Positions 16,270 through 27,024 are shown, counted from the first letter of the stretch. The stretch is DNA of 64,000 bases from Bdellovibrio sp. ArHS (GCF_000786105.1 NZ_JTEV01000025.1:1-64000); one strand, 5' to 3'. Notes: generated by a model from the sequence alone, not told the origin. Translations and numbers: made by a program.

Positions 16270-17797
16270 GACTTTCACAGAAAAGGTCGCCAACCATAAA
16301 GGCGAGGCGACGCGCCTGGGTTTCCCAATCTTCCGGGGAGCCCTTCGCCAAATGCGCGAACTGCTTCTGCAGTTCCGTCCATTTTTCGCTAAAACCGGCA
16401 GCAGAGGATTTCATAGCCGGGCAGTTTTTGAAATACTCCATCAAGATAGGCAAGGCCTGTTCTTTTTCAAACGCGCGAAGCATATCCAATGAAAGAACAT
16501 TGGTGGTGCCTTCCCAGATAGAAAAAACCTGGGCATCGCGAAGAAGGCGTGGCAGTCCCGTGTCCTCGACATAACCGGCTCCGCCGAACATTTCGACGAC
16601 CTCGCTTGCAATCTGCAGAACTTTTTTGCCAGTGTAAAGTTTAAGGATGGGAGTCAAGGCTCGCAAAAGAACTCGTTCAGATGCGGTGATTTCACCGACC
16701 TCTTCTTGCCCCAAAAGTTGTGCGACGAAAAAACAAAATGCAAAACAACCGCGGAAGTCCTGTTCCAGGGATCGCAAAGTTTCACGATGTAAGGGATGGT
16801 CGATAAGAAGTTTGCCAAATGCCTTACGTTTGCGTGAATAATCCTGAATCAGATCTAAAGATCGTCGCATATGCCCCAAAGCGCAAATCGAATTATAAAT
16901 ACGAGTTATATTTAAAACGCTCGCGATCTTTTTTATGCCGTCTCCTTCACCGCCAACCATGCGGGCCGGAGTTCCTTGCAGACTGAGTTCTGCGGTAGGC
17001 AGGGCCTTGGTTCCTAACTTGTCTTTAAGACGGTGAATTTCAATGTTATTCAGCTGACCTTTTTCATTGCGAAGTTCGAGATAGAAAAAACTTAAACCTT
17101 TCGAGCCGACAGGGGCGTCATCCGGGCGGGCCAGAGTTAAGGCCATCTGCGATGTGGTGGCGGAGGTAAACCATTTCATTCCATGCAAAGAATGAGTGGC
17201 AGAGAAAGCACTTTCGCCCTTGAAGGGATGGGCCTCTGTGGCGGTGCCGCTGACGTCAGAGCCACCTGATTTTTCAGTCATCCATTGACCGGCAGTCCAG
17301 AAATTTTTTGGATCTCGAGAGAGCAGGTGCGGAAGGGCGCGTTCCTTCAAATCGTTGCCGGCATAAAGTTCTAAAGCTCGGGCGGCTCCGTCCGTCATAG
17401 CCAGAGGACATGAAAAAATCGCGGAACTAGGTGAATACAAATACAACAAAGCCATTTGGTAGACGCGAGAAAAGGCGCCGAATTTTCTATCGTAAGCGGT
17501 GGCCACGATGCCTTCTTGAGCCGCGACCTTTTCCAACTCTTTCCAGCCGTTCGAGGTTTTGATTTCATCTATACGGCGCCCCCACGGATCAAAGGGAATG
17601 TGTTGGGGAAGTTGGGCTTCGGCTTCCGCAGCCCAAGCCAACATGTCGGTCACCGCTCGTTGGCCAAGATGATCGAGGTGGGGCAAGGTCACCTTCTGCA
17701 CATCCGCCGGCAAGACTTTTTTTAAGTATTTTTGAAGAGTTTCATCAGAACGATAAGTATTCGTAAGGACTGGGCCTTCTTGATAAAAATTTTTCAT
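16247..17797 (-). CDS. AidB-like acyl-CoA dehydrogenase
   Basis: A 516-residue FAD-dependent acyl-CoA dehydrogenase superfamily member. Seen: GQWMTEKSGGSDVSGT (FAD/substrate loop), MKWFTSATTSQMALTLAR, RKAFGKLLIDHPLHRETL, and VEMFGGAGYVEDTGLPRLLRDAQVFSIWEGTTNV, the C-terminal block with the Glu of WEGT. Length and motifs fit the AidB/FadE-like subgroup; AidB was described as an alkylation-protective protein, others are true dehydrogenases. Substrate unknown. It converges on and overlaps the HTTM gene by 23 bases. Confidence 0.85.
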   Translation of the reverse strand: MKNFYQEGPVLTNTYRSDETLQKYLKKVLPADVQKVTLPHLDHLGQRAVTDMLAWAAEAEAQLPQHIPFDPWGRRIDEIKTSNGWKELEKVAAQEGIVATAYDRKFGAFSRVYQMALLYLYSPSSAIFSCPLAMTDGAARALELYAGNDLKERALPHLLSRDPKNFWTAGQWMTEKSGGSDVSGTATEAHPFKGESAFSATHSLHGMKWFTSATTSQMALTLARPDDAPVGSKGLSFFYLELRNEKGQLNNIEIHRLKDKLGTKALPTAELSLQGTPARMVGGEGDGIKKIASVLNITRIYNSICALGHMRRSLDLIQDYSRKRKAFGKLLIDHPLHRETLRSLEQDFRGCFAFCFFVAQLLGQEEVGEITASERVLLRALTPILKLYTGKKVLQIASEVVEMFGGAGYVEDTGLPRLLRDAQVFSIWEGTTNVLSLDMLRAFEKEQALPILMEYFKNCPAMKSSAAGFSEKWTELQKQFAHLAKGSPEDWETQARRLAFMVGDLFCESLIHEYSL

Positions 17798-17924
17798 ACC
17801 TGATAGTTTAGGCTTTCAGAGGAAAAGGGCAACTAGATGTCATTCGACCGGCCTTTTTTTAAAAAAGATGTTGCTGACTTGTAAGGTTGTTTCTATAAGA
17901 GCCCTCTTTCTTTAAGGGGTGGAA

Positions 17925-18821
17925 ATGTCTCGATATCTTATTATTTTTGGTCTGATTGCTTTGGTGTCCTGCACACCTAAATCTCAACCGCAAGTGGACG
18001 TTGAAAAAAACGCGGCAATCATGGGTGGAACTTTGGTCCCGGAGGGCGCCTCTATCGTTTCAGGAGTCGTGGGAATTTATGACACTCAAGATAATTCGAT
18101 CTGTACGGGTTCGTTGATTGCGGAAAATCTGGTTTTAACGGCGGCTCATTGCGCGACTTCGAAGGCCTCAAAACTGCGAATTGTTTTCGGCGTCGATATT
18201 GATCAAACAATGGCGATTCGTGAGCCGGATGTTTTGCAAGAATACACTCGCACAGTGACGAAGATTGAAACCCATCCGTCGTACAAACCCGAAGAGCAAG
18301 AAGACAAAGAAATTGATTTCGGAGATATCGCCATTCTTAAATTTCCCGGCAAATTGCCAGCAGGCTATAAGCCCGTCAGTCTGCTTCAGGACGGAAGCAT
18401 CTTGCAGAAAGGCTTCGTCGTGACTTTAGCCGGTTATGGCGTTGCCAATGTCGATCTTGAACCCGTGGATGCTCGTAAGATGCGCAATATCGAAGAAGCC
18501 ATCGAGTATGGTGAAGTGGTTTGTGACGATGACCGAAAAAACTGCCTGAAGGTGGACATGTCGGGTGACGGCGAACTTCGTCAAACGACGGCTCCTGTAT
18601 CTTTCTTAACAGAGACAGAAGTGTTTCTAGATGAATCCAAGGGGCGTGGGACTTGCAGCGGTGATTCCGGAGGGCCGGCCTATGTGCAAAAAAATGGTCA
18701 ATATTTCTTGTTCGGTGTGACCAGTCGCGGAAGCCAACTTTGTGATGATGTCGGCGTTTACACGAACACGGTTTACTATAACAACTGGATCCGCGAAACA
18801 GCGCAGAAGATGTTGAAGTAG
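17925..18821 (+). CDS. Trypsin-like (S1) serine protease, lipoprotein
   Basis: A secreted chymotrypsin-fold endopeptidase. The signal ends at lipobox LVSC (Cys16), so it is probably lipid-anchored. The mature part starts near IMGGTLVPEGASIV, like zymogen activation sites. The catalytic triad is visible: His in LTAAHC, Asp in DFGDIAILKF, Ser in GTCSGDSGGPAY. ATG 17925 has AAGGGG at 17914-17919; an in-frame GTG at 17919 overlaps the SD. Such proteases are abundant in predatory bacteria. No operon partner. Its own promoter is not obvious. Confidence 0.9.
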   Translation: MSRYLIIFGLIALVSCTPKSQPQVDVEKNAAIMGGTLVPEGASIVSGVVGIYDTQDNSICTGSLIAENLVLTAAHCATSKASKLRIVFGVDIDQTMAIREPDVLQEYTRTVTKIETHPSYKPEEQEDKEIDFGDIAILKFPGKLPAGYKPVSLLQDGSILQKGFVVTLAGYGVANVDLEPVDARKMRNIEEAIEYGEVVCDDDRKNCLKVDMSGDGELRQTTAPVSFLTETEVFLDESKGRGTCSGDSGGPAYVQKNGQYFLFGVTSRGSQLCDDVGVYTNTVYYNNWIRETAQKMLK

Positions 18822-18913
18822 GCCTTTGCCTCGTAACCCCTCCGCTTTGTTTTTTTGCATGGTCCGTGGTGGACGTGCAAAACGTGTTATGCTTTAGGCT
18901 GGAGGGGGTTATT

Positions 18914-19309
18914 ATGGCTCTTTCAGACCTTAAAGTTCTCATCGTGGACGACGTGAAGGATAATCAGTTCTTGGTTGAACGATACCTTCAGAAGGTGGGA
19001 ATCAACCGTCTCAACTTTGCGGAGAATGGGGCTGAAGCTGTTCAGAAGGCTGAGCAAGAAAGTTACGATTGCATTTTGATGGATCTGCAAATGCCCGTGA
19101 TGGACGGGATGGAAGCCACTCGCAGACTGCGCCAGAATGGGTACAAGAAGGCCATTTGGGCATTAACGGCTCACGCTCTCAGGCAAGATCGCGAACGTTG
19201 TCTGGCGCAGGGTTTCGACAAACATTTCAGCAAGCCGTTGGATCGCAGGGCTTTGATCGCAGGCCTTGAAGAACTTCGCCGCCGCAAGGAAAGCGAAGAA
19301 CATGTTTAA
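18914..19309 (+). CDS. Single-domain response regulator (receiver)
   Basis: 131 residues, only a CheY-like receiver domain. Acidic pocket Asp12-Asp13, phospho-acceptor Asp57 in LMDLQMPVMDG, and the conserved Lys in HFSKPLD. The sequence resembles the receiver of hybrid kinases more than CheY. There is no output domain, so it would work through a protein partner or as a phosphate relay. GGAGG at 18901-18905 fixes ATG 18914; the longer frame from 18866 is not supported. No kinase is adjacent. It overlaps the convergent gene by 4 bases. Confidence 0.9.
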   Translation: MALSDLKVLIVDDVKDNQFLVERYLQKVGINRLNFAENGAEAVQKAEQESYDCILMDLQMPVMDGMEATRRLRQNGYKKAIWALTAHALRQDRERCLAQGFDKHFSKPLDRRALIAGLEELRRRKESEEHV

Positions 19310-19845
19310 CGGTCGGTTTCTTTAGGCCGTTTCAACTTTAGAATAGCTCCGAGAATAAACGCCGAGGCGATCAGCGTGTGCAGAATGTGATCCGCGGTTC
19401 CAAACTCCAATGTTCGCGGAATTAATTTCCACAGGAAGCGGTCCTCTGCGATATGACCTACAGTCGCCATTGCGGGACGGCCCAAAGCAAATCCTAAAAT
19501 TGCCAGTGCTCCATAGATAATACCGAAAGTCAGAGAAAATATTCTGGCGCTTCTTTCACTATCAAATCCAAACCAAAGCGCTAAAGCCCCGCTGGCAATG
19601 TGTATGGCATTGTGGGAGTTGCTTAAGTGTGCCGTGAACAAATCTGTGACCACGAAACCCACAAGTCCCACAGTAAGAAAAAGAATGCCCTGAACGACGC
19701 ATACTTCGCGCGCATAGGTTCGCTCCATGGGAACGACGACTTGTTGAAGAGGCGCTGAGTAAGTGCGTTGAATATTCGTTTGAGTTGTCGATTTAGGTGT
19801 GCTTCGTGGTGGTGTGGGCTTTCGCGGTTCTCTTTCCAATTCCAT
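19306..19845 (-). CDS. Four-helix membrane protein (DUF4383-like)
   Basis: 179 residues: a Pro/Thr-rich cytoplasmic N-terminus of about 45 residues, then four hydrophobic segments. HNAIHIASGALALWFG and FGTADHILHTLIA match the paired His-containing helices of DUF4383 proteins. No function is known for the family. It stands alone on the minus strand, converging with the receiver gene. Confidence 0.55.
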   Translation of the reverse strand: MELEREPRKPTPPRSTPKSTTQTNIQRTYSAPLQQVVVPMERTYAREVCVVQGILFLTVGLVGFVVTDLFTAHLSNSHNAIHIASGALALWFGFDSERSARIFSLTFGIIYGALAILGFALGRPAMATVGHIAEDRFLWKLIPRTLEFGTADHILHTLIASAFILGAILKLKRPKETDR

Positions 19846-20095
19846 AAGAACTCCTTTGCTCAGTATAAATTATGAGATCCTTTTGTATGTTTCGTGAGGT
19901 CCAATGGTGGAAAACACGAAATACAGCCGGTGTTTTTCAGCAGGGGCTGAGAAGCGTTTACCAGAAGAGAACGGAAATTTCAGAGCGACGGAACACTTGG
20001 AGTATGTGTTTCATCCATGGGCTTGCTTCCGTTCCGGTCTTTTTCCTAAATAAGGAAAAGAGCGAAATATGAGAACCTAACAAAAGGAGAACACG

Positions 20096-20617
20096 ATGAA
20101 AAAACTCGTTATGATTTTAGCGCTTAGCTGTGCGGGAATGTTTGCCAATGCTGAAACCACAGCACTTCAACCTGCGGGTGGTGAGTCGCATATCGCCGGA
20201 GGCGCTTGGGTGTGCGGACTTGCTTTTAAAGGCACGTCCAAAGGTATTAAAGTTATCGTCGGTCACTTTAAAACGGTGGCGTATGGCACTTTGTCTTGTA
20301 AGGGTGTGGGACAAAAATATCATCAAGATGTGAAAATTGAAATCGGACATCATTGGATTGGCGCCACGGCCGGAATTGGGTATTTCAAGCTGGCAGGTGT
20401 CTCTTCAGAAATCAGTCTTTTCAATAGCTCTCCCGAAGTGCTTTTGGGCAAGTATGCAGTGGCGCAAGGAGAAGCCGCAATTATTGGCGGAGTCGGGGCT
20501 TTCACGGCTGTGAAGGTCGGATTGCCACAACTGGCATTCAATGTCTCTGTGCAGCTTTTGAAAGGGCTTGGTGTGCAAGTCGGTATCGACAAACTGACTA
20601 TCAGCGCGATCGATTAG
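20096..20617 (+). CDS. Small secreted glycine-rich protein
   Basis: 173 residues, signal peptide 1-19 (ending FANA). The mature protein is rich in Gly, Val and Ala, with two Cys (in WVCGL and LSCKG). The rest resembles alternating beta strands with patches such as GEAAIIGGVGAFTAVKVG. I do not recognise a family. A strong SD (AAAGGAG) precedes ATG 20096 and a good terminator follows, so it is a real single-gene unit. Confidence 0.7.
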   Translation: MKKLVMILALSCAGMFANAETTALQPAGGESHIAGGAWVCGLAFKGTSKGIKVIVGHFKTVAYGTLSCKGVGQKYHQDVKIEIGHHWIGATAGIGYFKLAGVSSEISLFNSSPEVLLGKYAVAQGEAAIIGGVGAFTAVKVGLPQLAFNVSVQLLKGLGVQVGIDKLTISAID

Positions 20618-20640
20618 TATCTTTGCAATAGTCTGTTTTA

Positions 20641-20679
20641 AAAGACCCCTGCTTACGTGCTAGGGGTCCTTGTTTTTAT
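20641..20679. terminator. Bidirectional terminator
   Basis: GACCCCT (20644-20650) pairs with AGGGGTC (20662-20668) around an 11-base loop. TTGTTTTTATT follows on the + strand and TTTTAAAAC on the - strand. It serves the two convergent small secreted-protein genes. Confidence 0.8.
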
Positions 20680-21113
20680 TGCTTCTTCACGTACGCGTTG
20701 ATGCGCATACCGCGCGCCATGGAACTGGTTACGCTCACGGTAGTTCCTTGAACAAGATCTTCGGTTCGTTTGTTTTCAAAATCGATATTAAAATCTATTG
20801 TGCGCGAACGATTGCTGGGGCAGGTGAAAACACCTTTAAAAACTTTTCCAGTTGAGAAGGTCTGAAAGTCCCACAAGAGTGTCGGATTTAAAACATAAGT
20901 CCCGTTGCAGGTTTCGTCCACATTGCCGTTGGCGTAAGTCCGCTGTAGCTCAAACTCCGAAGTATTTGTGACCCGGAAATTCAGATACACTTTCTGAAAT
21001 CCTGCGCGGGCTTCCACTTTGTATTTGCCGACAAGGTTTCCAGGGGTGAGTTCCGCAGCTATGGCCTGGGAACCGATAAATAGAAATAGTGCTGATGTTA
21101 ATAAATGTTTCAT
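20676..21113 (-). CDS. Small secreted protein of unknown family
   Basis: 145 residues with signal peptide MKHLLTSALFLFIGSQAIAA. The mature part has two Cys (DETCNG and FTCPSN), probably one disulfide, and beta-rich sequence. No family recognised. Two adjacent ATG codons (21114-21116 and 21111-21113) follow GGAGGG at 21117-21122; the second has workable spacing and is chosen. Longer frames upstream lack an SD. Convergent with the preceding secreted-protein gene. Confidence 0.65.
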   Translation of the reverse strand: MKHLLTSALFLFIGSQAIAAELTPGNLVGKYKVEARAGFQKVYLNFRVTNTSEFELQRTYANGNVDETCNGTYVLNPTLLWDFQTFSTGKVFKGVFTCPSNRSRTIDFNIDFENKRTEDLVQGTTVSVTSSMARGMRINAYVKKQ

Positions 21114-21246
21114 CATCCCTCCGTTGGTGATGAGGTTTTTTATACGAAGGGAAAAAGTTTCGGACAAAATAAAACCACCGGCCTTGAGGTTTTACATGTC
21201 TGTATTGCAAATCTGTTTTGAGGACATATATTTTGAGTCCAAAGTC

Positions 21247-21912
21247 TTAGGTCGCACGAGAAATTTGCACCAAGCCCGTGCCGCGAATGTCGGGCAAACG
21301 TTTTAATAGCATCTGTGGAGACAGGATTTTACGAGCTTCTGCAAATGAGTTCCAACCATGTTCTTGTAAGTCTCTTAAAAGAACAAAAGCGTGTCCCTGA
21401 GGCCCTAGGCAGTGCTCTATGGCATTGAGCAAAGTTTTAAAGTCTGAATCTAAGTAGAAACGACAACGGTTTTTAAATTCTGAAGGGGACAGTTTACCTC
21501 TTCCTGAAAAGAAGTAAGGGGGGTTGCACAGAATCAGATCGTAACGTGCCAAGTAGTCGTTTGTTAAAAGCTCGGCATAATTCATATTCAAAAACCGCAA
21601 CTGGGAATTCGTGATACCCGAGCGATGGACATTTTCCAGAAAATATTTTTCATAAACGGATTGCACTTCAAGAAAGTCAAATTGCTGTGGGACTTCTCCC
21701 AGATTGTTTTGACAGTGGAACAGAAAGTCCAAACCGATAATGCCGCAACCCGAGCATAGATCTAAGCCATTCAGATCTTTCACACTTTGCGCAGCGTAGG
21801 CTTCATAAACCTGTCGTGCCAGAAAAACAGAATCATGAGAGAATCTGTATTCCTCGGGTTGCACGTACTGGAAAGTATAGTGTGAATTTATAGACGACAT
21901 TTCGGCCACCAT
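21247..21912 (-). CDS. N6-adenine methyltransferase, TrmN6/YfiC-like
   Basis: A SAM-dependent Rossmann methyltransferase. SAM motif I is [15 protein letters not shown] and the catalytic motif is NPPYFF, which marks N6-adenine methylation of RNA, protein or DNA. The N-terminal [11 protein letters not shown] resembles TrmN6, which methylates A37 of tRNA-Val, and that is my best guess. The longest frame starts at 22011 and would run into the divergent LLM gene. Met at 21912 or 21900 agrees better with the family N-terminus; neither has a clear SD. Confidence 0.72.
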   Translation of the reverse strand: MVAEMSSINSHYTFQYVQPEEYRFSHDSVFLARQVYEAYAAQSVKDLNGLDLCSGCGIIGLDFLFHCQNNLGEVPQQFDFLEVQSVYEKYFLENVHRSGITNSQLRFLNMNYAELLTNDYLARYDLILCNPPYFFSGRGKLSPSEFKNRCRFYLDSDFKTLLNAIEHCLGPQGHAFVLLRDLQEHGWNSFAEARKILSPQMLLKRLPDIRGTGLVQISRAT

Positions 21913-21993
21913 AGCACTGAACTTTGCGTAAGACCAAAGTATTTTCAGAAGGCGGTTCTTGCCAATGTTTGGTTCGCCCGCATAATAAGAGAT

Positions 21994-23001
21994 ATGAAAA
22001 AACTTTCTCAAACTCCTTTGTCAGTCCTGGATTTGGCGCCCATCGCCGAGGGAAAAACCATCAGCGATGCGTTTAAAAATACTCTGGATCTGGCCCAGCA
22101 TGTGGAAAAATGGGGTTACCACCGCTTTTGGCTGGCCGAGCATCACAACCTGGAAGGCATCGCCAGTGCGGCGACATCAGTTCTTATTGGTTACGTCGCT
22201 GCGGGCACTGCGAAGATCCGAGTGGGTTCGGGGGGAATCATGCTTCCCAATCATGCGCCTTTAGTTATTGCAGAACAATTTGGTACTTTGGAAACTCTTT
22301 ATCCTGGACGAATTGATCTAGGGTTAGGGCGCGCTCCGGGCACGGATGGTTTTACGATGCGCGCTTTACGCAAAGATCTGACGAACAAGGACGTCGAGTT
22401 TGCAGATCAGGTTCAGGAACTGCAGTACTATTTTTCCGCTCCCACACCGGGACAAAAAGTGAAGGCTATTCCTGGTGCCGGCATGGATGTTCCACTTTGG
22501 CTTTTAGGTTCAAGTCTTTATAGCGCGCAATTGGCTGCAGTGTTGGGATTGCCTTATGCTTTTGCTGGCCATTTTGCGCCGGAAATGATGATGCAGGCGA
22601 TAGATCTGTATCGTGTAGGATTTCAGGCCTCGCGGCATTTAAAAGAGCCGCGTGTTATGGTAGGGGTTCAGGTCGTCGCGGCAGATTCGGATGCCAAGGC
22701 AAAATTTTTAGCGACGACAAATTATCAACGCTTTTTGGGGATCATTCGCAATCAGCGTATTTCACTGCGTCCTCCGGTGCAGGATATGGATGCTCTATGG
22801 ACGCCGATGGAAAAGGAACATGTGTTGCAAAAGCTAGGGACAGCCGTTATCGGTGGTCCGGAAAAGGTGCGAGAGGGATTACAAAAGTTGATTGATCAGA
22901 CGCAGGCGGATGAGCTGATGATCGTGTCGGACGCCTATGAACATACCGATCGTCTGCACTCTTTTGAGATTATCAAGGAAGTGTCCTCTAAAAACGTTTA
23001 A
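21994..23001 (+). CDS. LLM-class flavin-dependent oxidoreductase (YhbW-like)
   Basis: 335-residue TIM-barrel protein of the bacterial-luciferase superfamily. Seen: [24 protein letters not shown] (the His pair near FMN), [20 protein letters not shown], and [14 protein letters not shown]. Such enzymes use FMNH2 or F420; FMN is likely here. Substrate unknown. AAGAGA precedes ATG 21994. The 3' end overlaps tamB by 14 bases, convergently. Confidence 0.88.
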   Translation: MKKLSQTPLSVLDLAPIAEGKTISDAFKNTLDLAQHVEKWGYHRFWLAEHHNLEGIASAATSVLIGYVAAGTAKIRVGSGGIMLPNHAPLVIAEQFGTLETLYPGRIDLGLGRAPGTDGFTMRALRKDLTNKDVEFADQVQELQYYFSAPTPGQKVKAIPGAGMDVPLWLLGSSLYSAQLAAVLGLPYAFAGHFAPEMMMQAIDLYRVGFQASRHLKEPRVMVGVQVVAADSDAKAKFLATTNYQRFLGIIRNQRISLRPPVQDMDALWTPMEKEHVLQKLGTAVIGGPEKVREGLQKLIDQTQADELMIVSDAYEHTDRLHSFEIIKEVSSKNV

Positions 23002-25276
23002 ACCATTCGATCAAAGTGGTGATAACGTCTTCGGTGTTGTCTGATTGTTTGAGTTCCGTAGAAAGGCTCCACGGGCCCCCCAGTCTTCGACGCACGGTGA
23101 ACTGTTGAGAAGTTTCAAAGTTAGACCCCAGTGACACGGAAGTCTGATCATCCAGGCGAACGCGCGCCGTGTAGCTTTGTGTGCGAGGATCGAAATAGAC
23201 GCTTTCAATGGGCGTCGAGGACAACAGGAACAAAGACGCCAAGCCAAATGCTTCTGAGAGAAGTGCTTGGTCAAGTTGACCGGCGGTATTTTTATCTTCG
23301 TCAGCAAGCTGTTGCAACGATTTGTTGAAAAGTAAAATTGAAATGATTTGTTGGCGGCTCAAAGGGGGATCACTGAGCAGTTCGATGCGCGGTTTTTCGG
23401 TGGTACCGACAATCAGAATCTCTATTTTGACTTCAGAAGTTCGATGGATCAAGAGTCCATCCAAATCCTGAACAGTAGAGTCTGGATATTTTTTCAGAAT
23501 GAAGCGATCCACGGCAGCCTTCTTTTTAAAAATCTCGACATTCATTTTGCCGACGGACACTGTTCCGGAAAGGGATTTTGAGTCCCGCAATTTATAATTG
23601 ATGTGAAGGGGAATCGGCTCCTCTAAAAGTCGGGTGCGTAAGCGGACAGGTGTGGCATCGGTGTGGATATGAAGATTCTGAATAGCGAAAGAAGAAGGTG
23701 CTTTCGGAGAGCGAGGCGCAAGTGTTGGTTGTTTGACGAAGCGAGCGTCGGGTTTGAACTGAGGGGGTGTTTCAAAACCTAAATAGGGCAGCTCGAAGGT
23801 GACTTCGGTCAGACCAATATCGCCTTGAAGAGTGAAAAGGGGTTTTCGGAAATCAGCTGTCAGTTGCAGCTGGGACGTTGTTTTCAGTGCTTGGCGAGGA
23901 CTTGTCAGATTTGTGGTTAAAGAGGCATTGACGTCAAATAATTTGCTCAAGACCTCCGTCGGAGGACCTTCGATTTGCAGCTGTAGGTCACCTTTAAGAA
24001 CATGCAACGGAGCAGGCAGTGAATAGGCACTTTTCACAAGCAAGCGTTGCCAATTTTCCAGAGCGGGGACTTTAAGAAGAGCTTGCAGCGTTTCAACTTT
24101 TAATTGCTGAAGACTTTTCCTGGTCAAATTCAAAGTCGCGGACGCAGAGCTATCAACAGACAGATCAATTAAAGTCGGCTCTTGCATCCGCCACTGAATT
24201 TGAGGGCGTAAGTGCAGAATATCTTTTTCAAGACGTATCGGGCTGCGAATGAGCGAGCTCAGCGCCAGGGACTCGGGGAGTCCTTTAAGGCGGGTCTTGC
24301 GAATCTTATGTGCCTCTAAAAGACAGGGCCAATTTAGATCTATCGGGAGTCCTTTGGCGATTTGAATTTTCACATCGCACTTTTTCACAGAGAGCCGTTG
24401 AAAGGGCCAGCGCGGCTCTTGCAGATCGGCTTTAAGGGCCAGGGTCCACAATTCTTGTTTCAGTTCTGCCTGAAGCTCTGAAGACAGGGTCATTTTCTGA
24501 TGTTTCATCAGGGTCCGCAGGGTTACTTGCAAACGATCTAACCAGGACAGGCGCAGGGCGGTTTTAAGGCCTAAAGAAGGCACCTCAAACTGGCCCTCTA
24601 TCTGCAATTCTGTCGGTGTGCTGAGTCGCAAAGAAGATTGCATTGCACCTTGAACTAAAAGATTTCTGTTCACCTGCATCGCCAACTCGGTTTTTAAGGT
24701 GACTGCGGAACCTTGCGAGTGTGCCGTCGTGGAAACGGTGAAATCTGTGCTTGGCAGGAGCGAGATTTTTGCATCTTGGATCTCGAGCGCTAAAGATTCC
24801 ACCGCTTCTTTGGGCAGCAGGGCCAGATACCGGGACAGGAAAGAATCCAGAGAGGCGAATTGCAGGGCGGGCCATTGAAAAGGCTCTGCGGGTTTGGTTT
24901 CGGTGGATTCGGGAATGATCACGACAATGTGATCCGAGAATGCTTTAAGATTGAGATTTCTGATTTGCACAAAGGGCCTTTGGGTTGTAAGGCCCGCATA
25001 AAAACTCAAATGAATTTTCTGCGCACAGATATCCACAACGGGCTGGGGATATTTAAAACAAAGATCTGTCGCCTCTAGGCTCAAGGACTTTGCCGTAAGT
25101 CCCTTATTTTGAATCTGCAGTTCAAAATTTTTCCACGTCATTTGGATCTGGGTTTTGTCCACGACCCTGCGCAGATTTTTTTCGTTGAGAATCCAGTCCA
25201 GATTCATCCACAGCCCGGCAAAGGCTGCAAGAATCAGCAGGACGAAGCCCATAAGAAAAAGCAGAAACTTTTTCAT
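22988..25276 (-). CDS. tamB: Translocation and assembly module subunit TamB-like protein (short)
   Basis: Inner-membrane-anchored bridge protein that works with TamA, inferred to span the periplasm and help insert outer-membrane proteins or move phospholipids. One N-terminal helix (about residues 4-24), a long beta-rich AsmA/TamB-like body, and a C-terminal DUF490 block including [18 protein letters not shown] and [16 protein letters not shown]. At 762 residues it is much shorter than E. coli TamB (about 1,259). ATG overlaps the tamA stop by one base (TAATG). Confidence 0.8.
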   Translation of the reverse strand: MKKFLLFLMGFVLLILAAFAGLWMNLDWILNEKNLRRVVDKTQIQMTWKNFELQIQNKGLTAKSLSLEATDLCFKYPQPVVDICAQKIHLSFYAGLTTQRPFVQIRNLNLKAFSDHIVVIIPESTETKPAEPFQWPALQFASLDSFLSRYLALLPKEAVESLALEIQDAKISLLPSTDFTVSTTAHSQGSAVTLKTELAMQVNRNLLVQGAMQSSLRLSTPTELQIEGQFEVPSLGLKTALRLSWLDRLQVTLRTLMKHQKMTLSSELQAELKQELWTLALKADLQEPRWPFQRLSVKKCDVKIQIAKGLPIDLNWPCLLEAHKIRKTRLKGLPESLALSSLIRSPIRLEKDILHLRPQIQWRMQEPTLIDLSVDSSASATLNLTRKSLQQLKVETLQALLKVPALENWQRLLVKSAYSLPAPLHVLKGDLQLQIEGPPTEVLSKLFDVNASLTTNLTSPRQALKTTSQLQLTADFRKPLFTLQGDIGLTEVTFELPYLGFETPPQFKPDARFVKQPTLAPRSPKAPSSFAIQNLHIHTDATPVRLRTRLLEEPIPLHINYKLRDSKSLSGTVSVGKMNVEIFKKKAAVDRFILKKYPDSTVQDLDGLLIHRTSEVKIEILIVGTTEKPRIELLSDPPLSRQQIISILLFNKSLQQLADEDKNTAGQLDQALLSEAFGLASLFLLSSTPIESVYFDPRTQSYTARVRLDDQTSVSLGSNFETSQQFTVRRRLGGPWSLSTELKQSDNTEDVITTLIEWFKRF

Positions 25277-27024
25277 TAGAACTCCCTTCCTAAGCTTAGA
25301 TAGAATTGCCAGTGAGGTTCAACATCTACGTTATCGGCAAACAGAATCTGCCCTTGGGAAAGACTTGCGCGGATGGGCCCCAAGAATGAGGGCCAGCGAA
25401 GGCCCAATCCCGGTGAATAATATAGAGTTCGAGACAGTGTAAAAATCTGACTGCTTTCCCATCCCATGTCTAAGAACACAAAGGGTTGAAGTTTGAAAGG
25501 GAAAACATCGCCAGCGCGAAGTTCGAAGCCTTGATAAATAAATGTTGCCGAGCCCAATTGGGATAAGGGGATTTGTTTTCTGGAAAATCCGCGCAAGGTG
25601 CCATCGCCGCCCAGATAAAAACGCAAGTTCTCGGGGACAACGGAAAAGAATTGCGAATCGTCAGACATAAAGAATGTACCGGCTTTGAAGCGCCAGCCAA
25701 AGACCATCAAAGGCGGGTCCCAGAGATTGAAGTTCCATAGATTTTGTTGTTGGTAAAGCCATTGATGGAAGGTCTGATCCGCGCCCAGGTTTTCATAGGC
25801 GGAACGAAGATTGGATGAAAGCTGCCAGCCAGAGCGGGGTTCGCCCATGTAGTATTCATAGTCATGACTTTGTAAATACAGTTCGACATTCGAAGTCGCA
25901 CTTAAGAGCACTGTGTTTGAACTGTCTCGAACAACGTTATTGTACGTGTAGAAGGGGCCCAGTTGAAAACGGGACGTGAAGTCGTCAAACTCTTTGGTCA
26001 GCCCCCACTCAAGTCCCAGTTCAGCCGTGAAGGACTGGTATTGGTCTTCAAGTTCATTTTTTAAATTAAGCTGTGGCGACCAGAAAGTGCGATCTTTATA
26101 GGGAGGTCCGCCATAAAGTTGAAAGGCATTGTCCCAGGTCTGCTCGATAAATGAAAGAAACAGTTTACTTTCAAACGTGCTTCCCGACGAGTCCAACTGA
26201 GACTGTTTGTAGCGGATCTGCGCGATGGCTCCTACTTCCGTGTTAAAACCCACACCTGCAGAGATAAGCTGGGGATCCCCTGTGACCAGGCGGGGAACGA
26301 TCTTGAGTTCTGCACCGGAAGTGCATTGCGTTTCAAAATAAGCGCTGAGGTGATACTCGTCCAAAAGCATCCGGTTGGAAGTAAGCTGCAGCAGGCGAGC
26401 ATCAAATTTCTGGCCCGGTAAAAATGCGCTGTAACGACCAATGGAAAGTTGTTGTTGAGTGCCGCGGACTTCGACATCCGTCGTGGGGAAGTTGTAAAGC
26501 TCTCCCGGTATTAAGGTGACAGTGACGGATTCTTCTAAGGGCATGGCTTGAATGTGCACCTCGGGACACGGGTATCCAAGGTTTTGTAGATGAGCCTTGC
26601 TCCAGGCCTCTACTTCATCAAGAAGCTCTGGCGTTAAGGGGCGCCCCTTGAGTTTTCTTCTTTTTTCGGCGTGAAATCCTAAAGGGGCATTCTCAAACGT
26701 CCATTTTTTTAGATATGTCTGGGGACCGGTTTTGACGAAAAGAGTGTTATCGCGGATTTCAAATTGCGGTTGGTGAAAAGCGCGCTGTTGCAAAAACGAT
26801 TTTAAAAAAAGTTGGGCTTGCCACGCGGGGACTTGTTTCCAGGCATGGCTTTCGTTGTCACCACAGATCCATTTATGTTCGGTTTTTGAAAGATCTATTT
26901 TTTCAGTAGATTCGATTTGAATTTGGGGACAGGGCTGCTGAACTTGCACGTCTTTCGCATTTGCCTGCGACACCCTCCCGATGAGAGCTGCGATCAGCAG
27001 AAATGTCTTAAACGTGACGAACAT
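25276..27024 (-). CDS. tamA: Omp85-family outer-membrane protein TamA
   Basis: 582 residues. Signal peptide of about 24 residues. Periplasmic POTRA-like region at about 40-230, followed by a 16-strand beta barrel. GGDGTLRGF carries the conserved [V/L]RG[F/Y] motif of the Omp85 lid loop 6, near residue 475, and the protein ends in GREF with a C-terminal Phe, the usual Bam signature. Being directly upstream of and overlapping tamB makes TamA more likely than BamA. The leader contains a stable hairpin. Confidence 0.85.
   Translation of the reverse strand: MFVTFKTFLLIAALIGRVSQANAKDVQVQQPCPQIQIESTEKIDLSKTEHKWICGDNESHAWKQVPAWQAQLFLKSFLQQRAFHQPQFEIRDNTLFVKTGPQTYLKKWTFENAPLGFHAEKRRKLKGRPLTPELLDEVEAWSKAHLQNLGYPCPEVHIQAMPLEESVTVTLIPGELYNFPTTDVEVRGTQQQLSIGRYSAFLPGQKFDARLLQLTSNRMLLDEYHLSAYFETQCTSGAELKIVPRLVTGDPQLISAGVGFNTEVGAIAQIRYKQSQLDSSGSTFESKLFLSFIEQTWDNAFQLYGGPPYKDRTFWSPQLNLKNELEDQYQSFTAELGLEWGLTKEFDDFTSRFQLGPFYTYNNVVRDSSNTVLLSATSNVELYLQSHDYEYYMGEPRSGWQLSSNLRSAYENLGADQTFHQWLYQQQNLWNFNLWDPPLMVFGWRFKAGTFFMSDDSQFFSVVPENLRFYLGGDGTLRGFSRKQIPLSQLGSATFIYQGFELRAGDVFPFKLQPFVFLDMGWESSQIFTLSRTLYYSPGLGLRWPSFLGPIRASLSQGQILFADNVDVEPHWQFYLSLGREF

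Noticed and set aside
19872-20072. Short ORF between DUF4383-like and secreted-protein genes
   Set aside because: No SD, no recognisable domain, odd composition.
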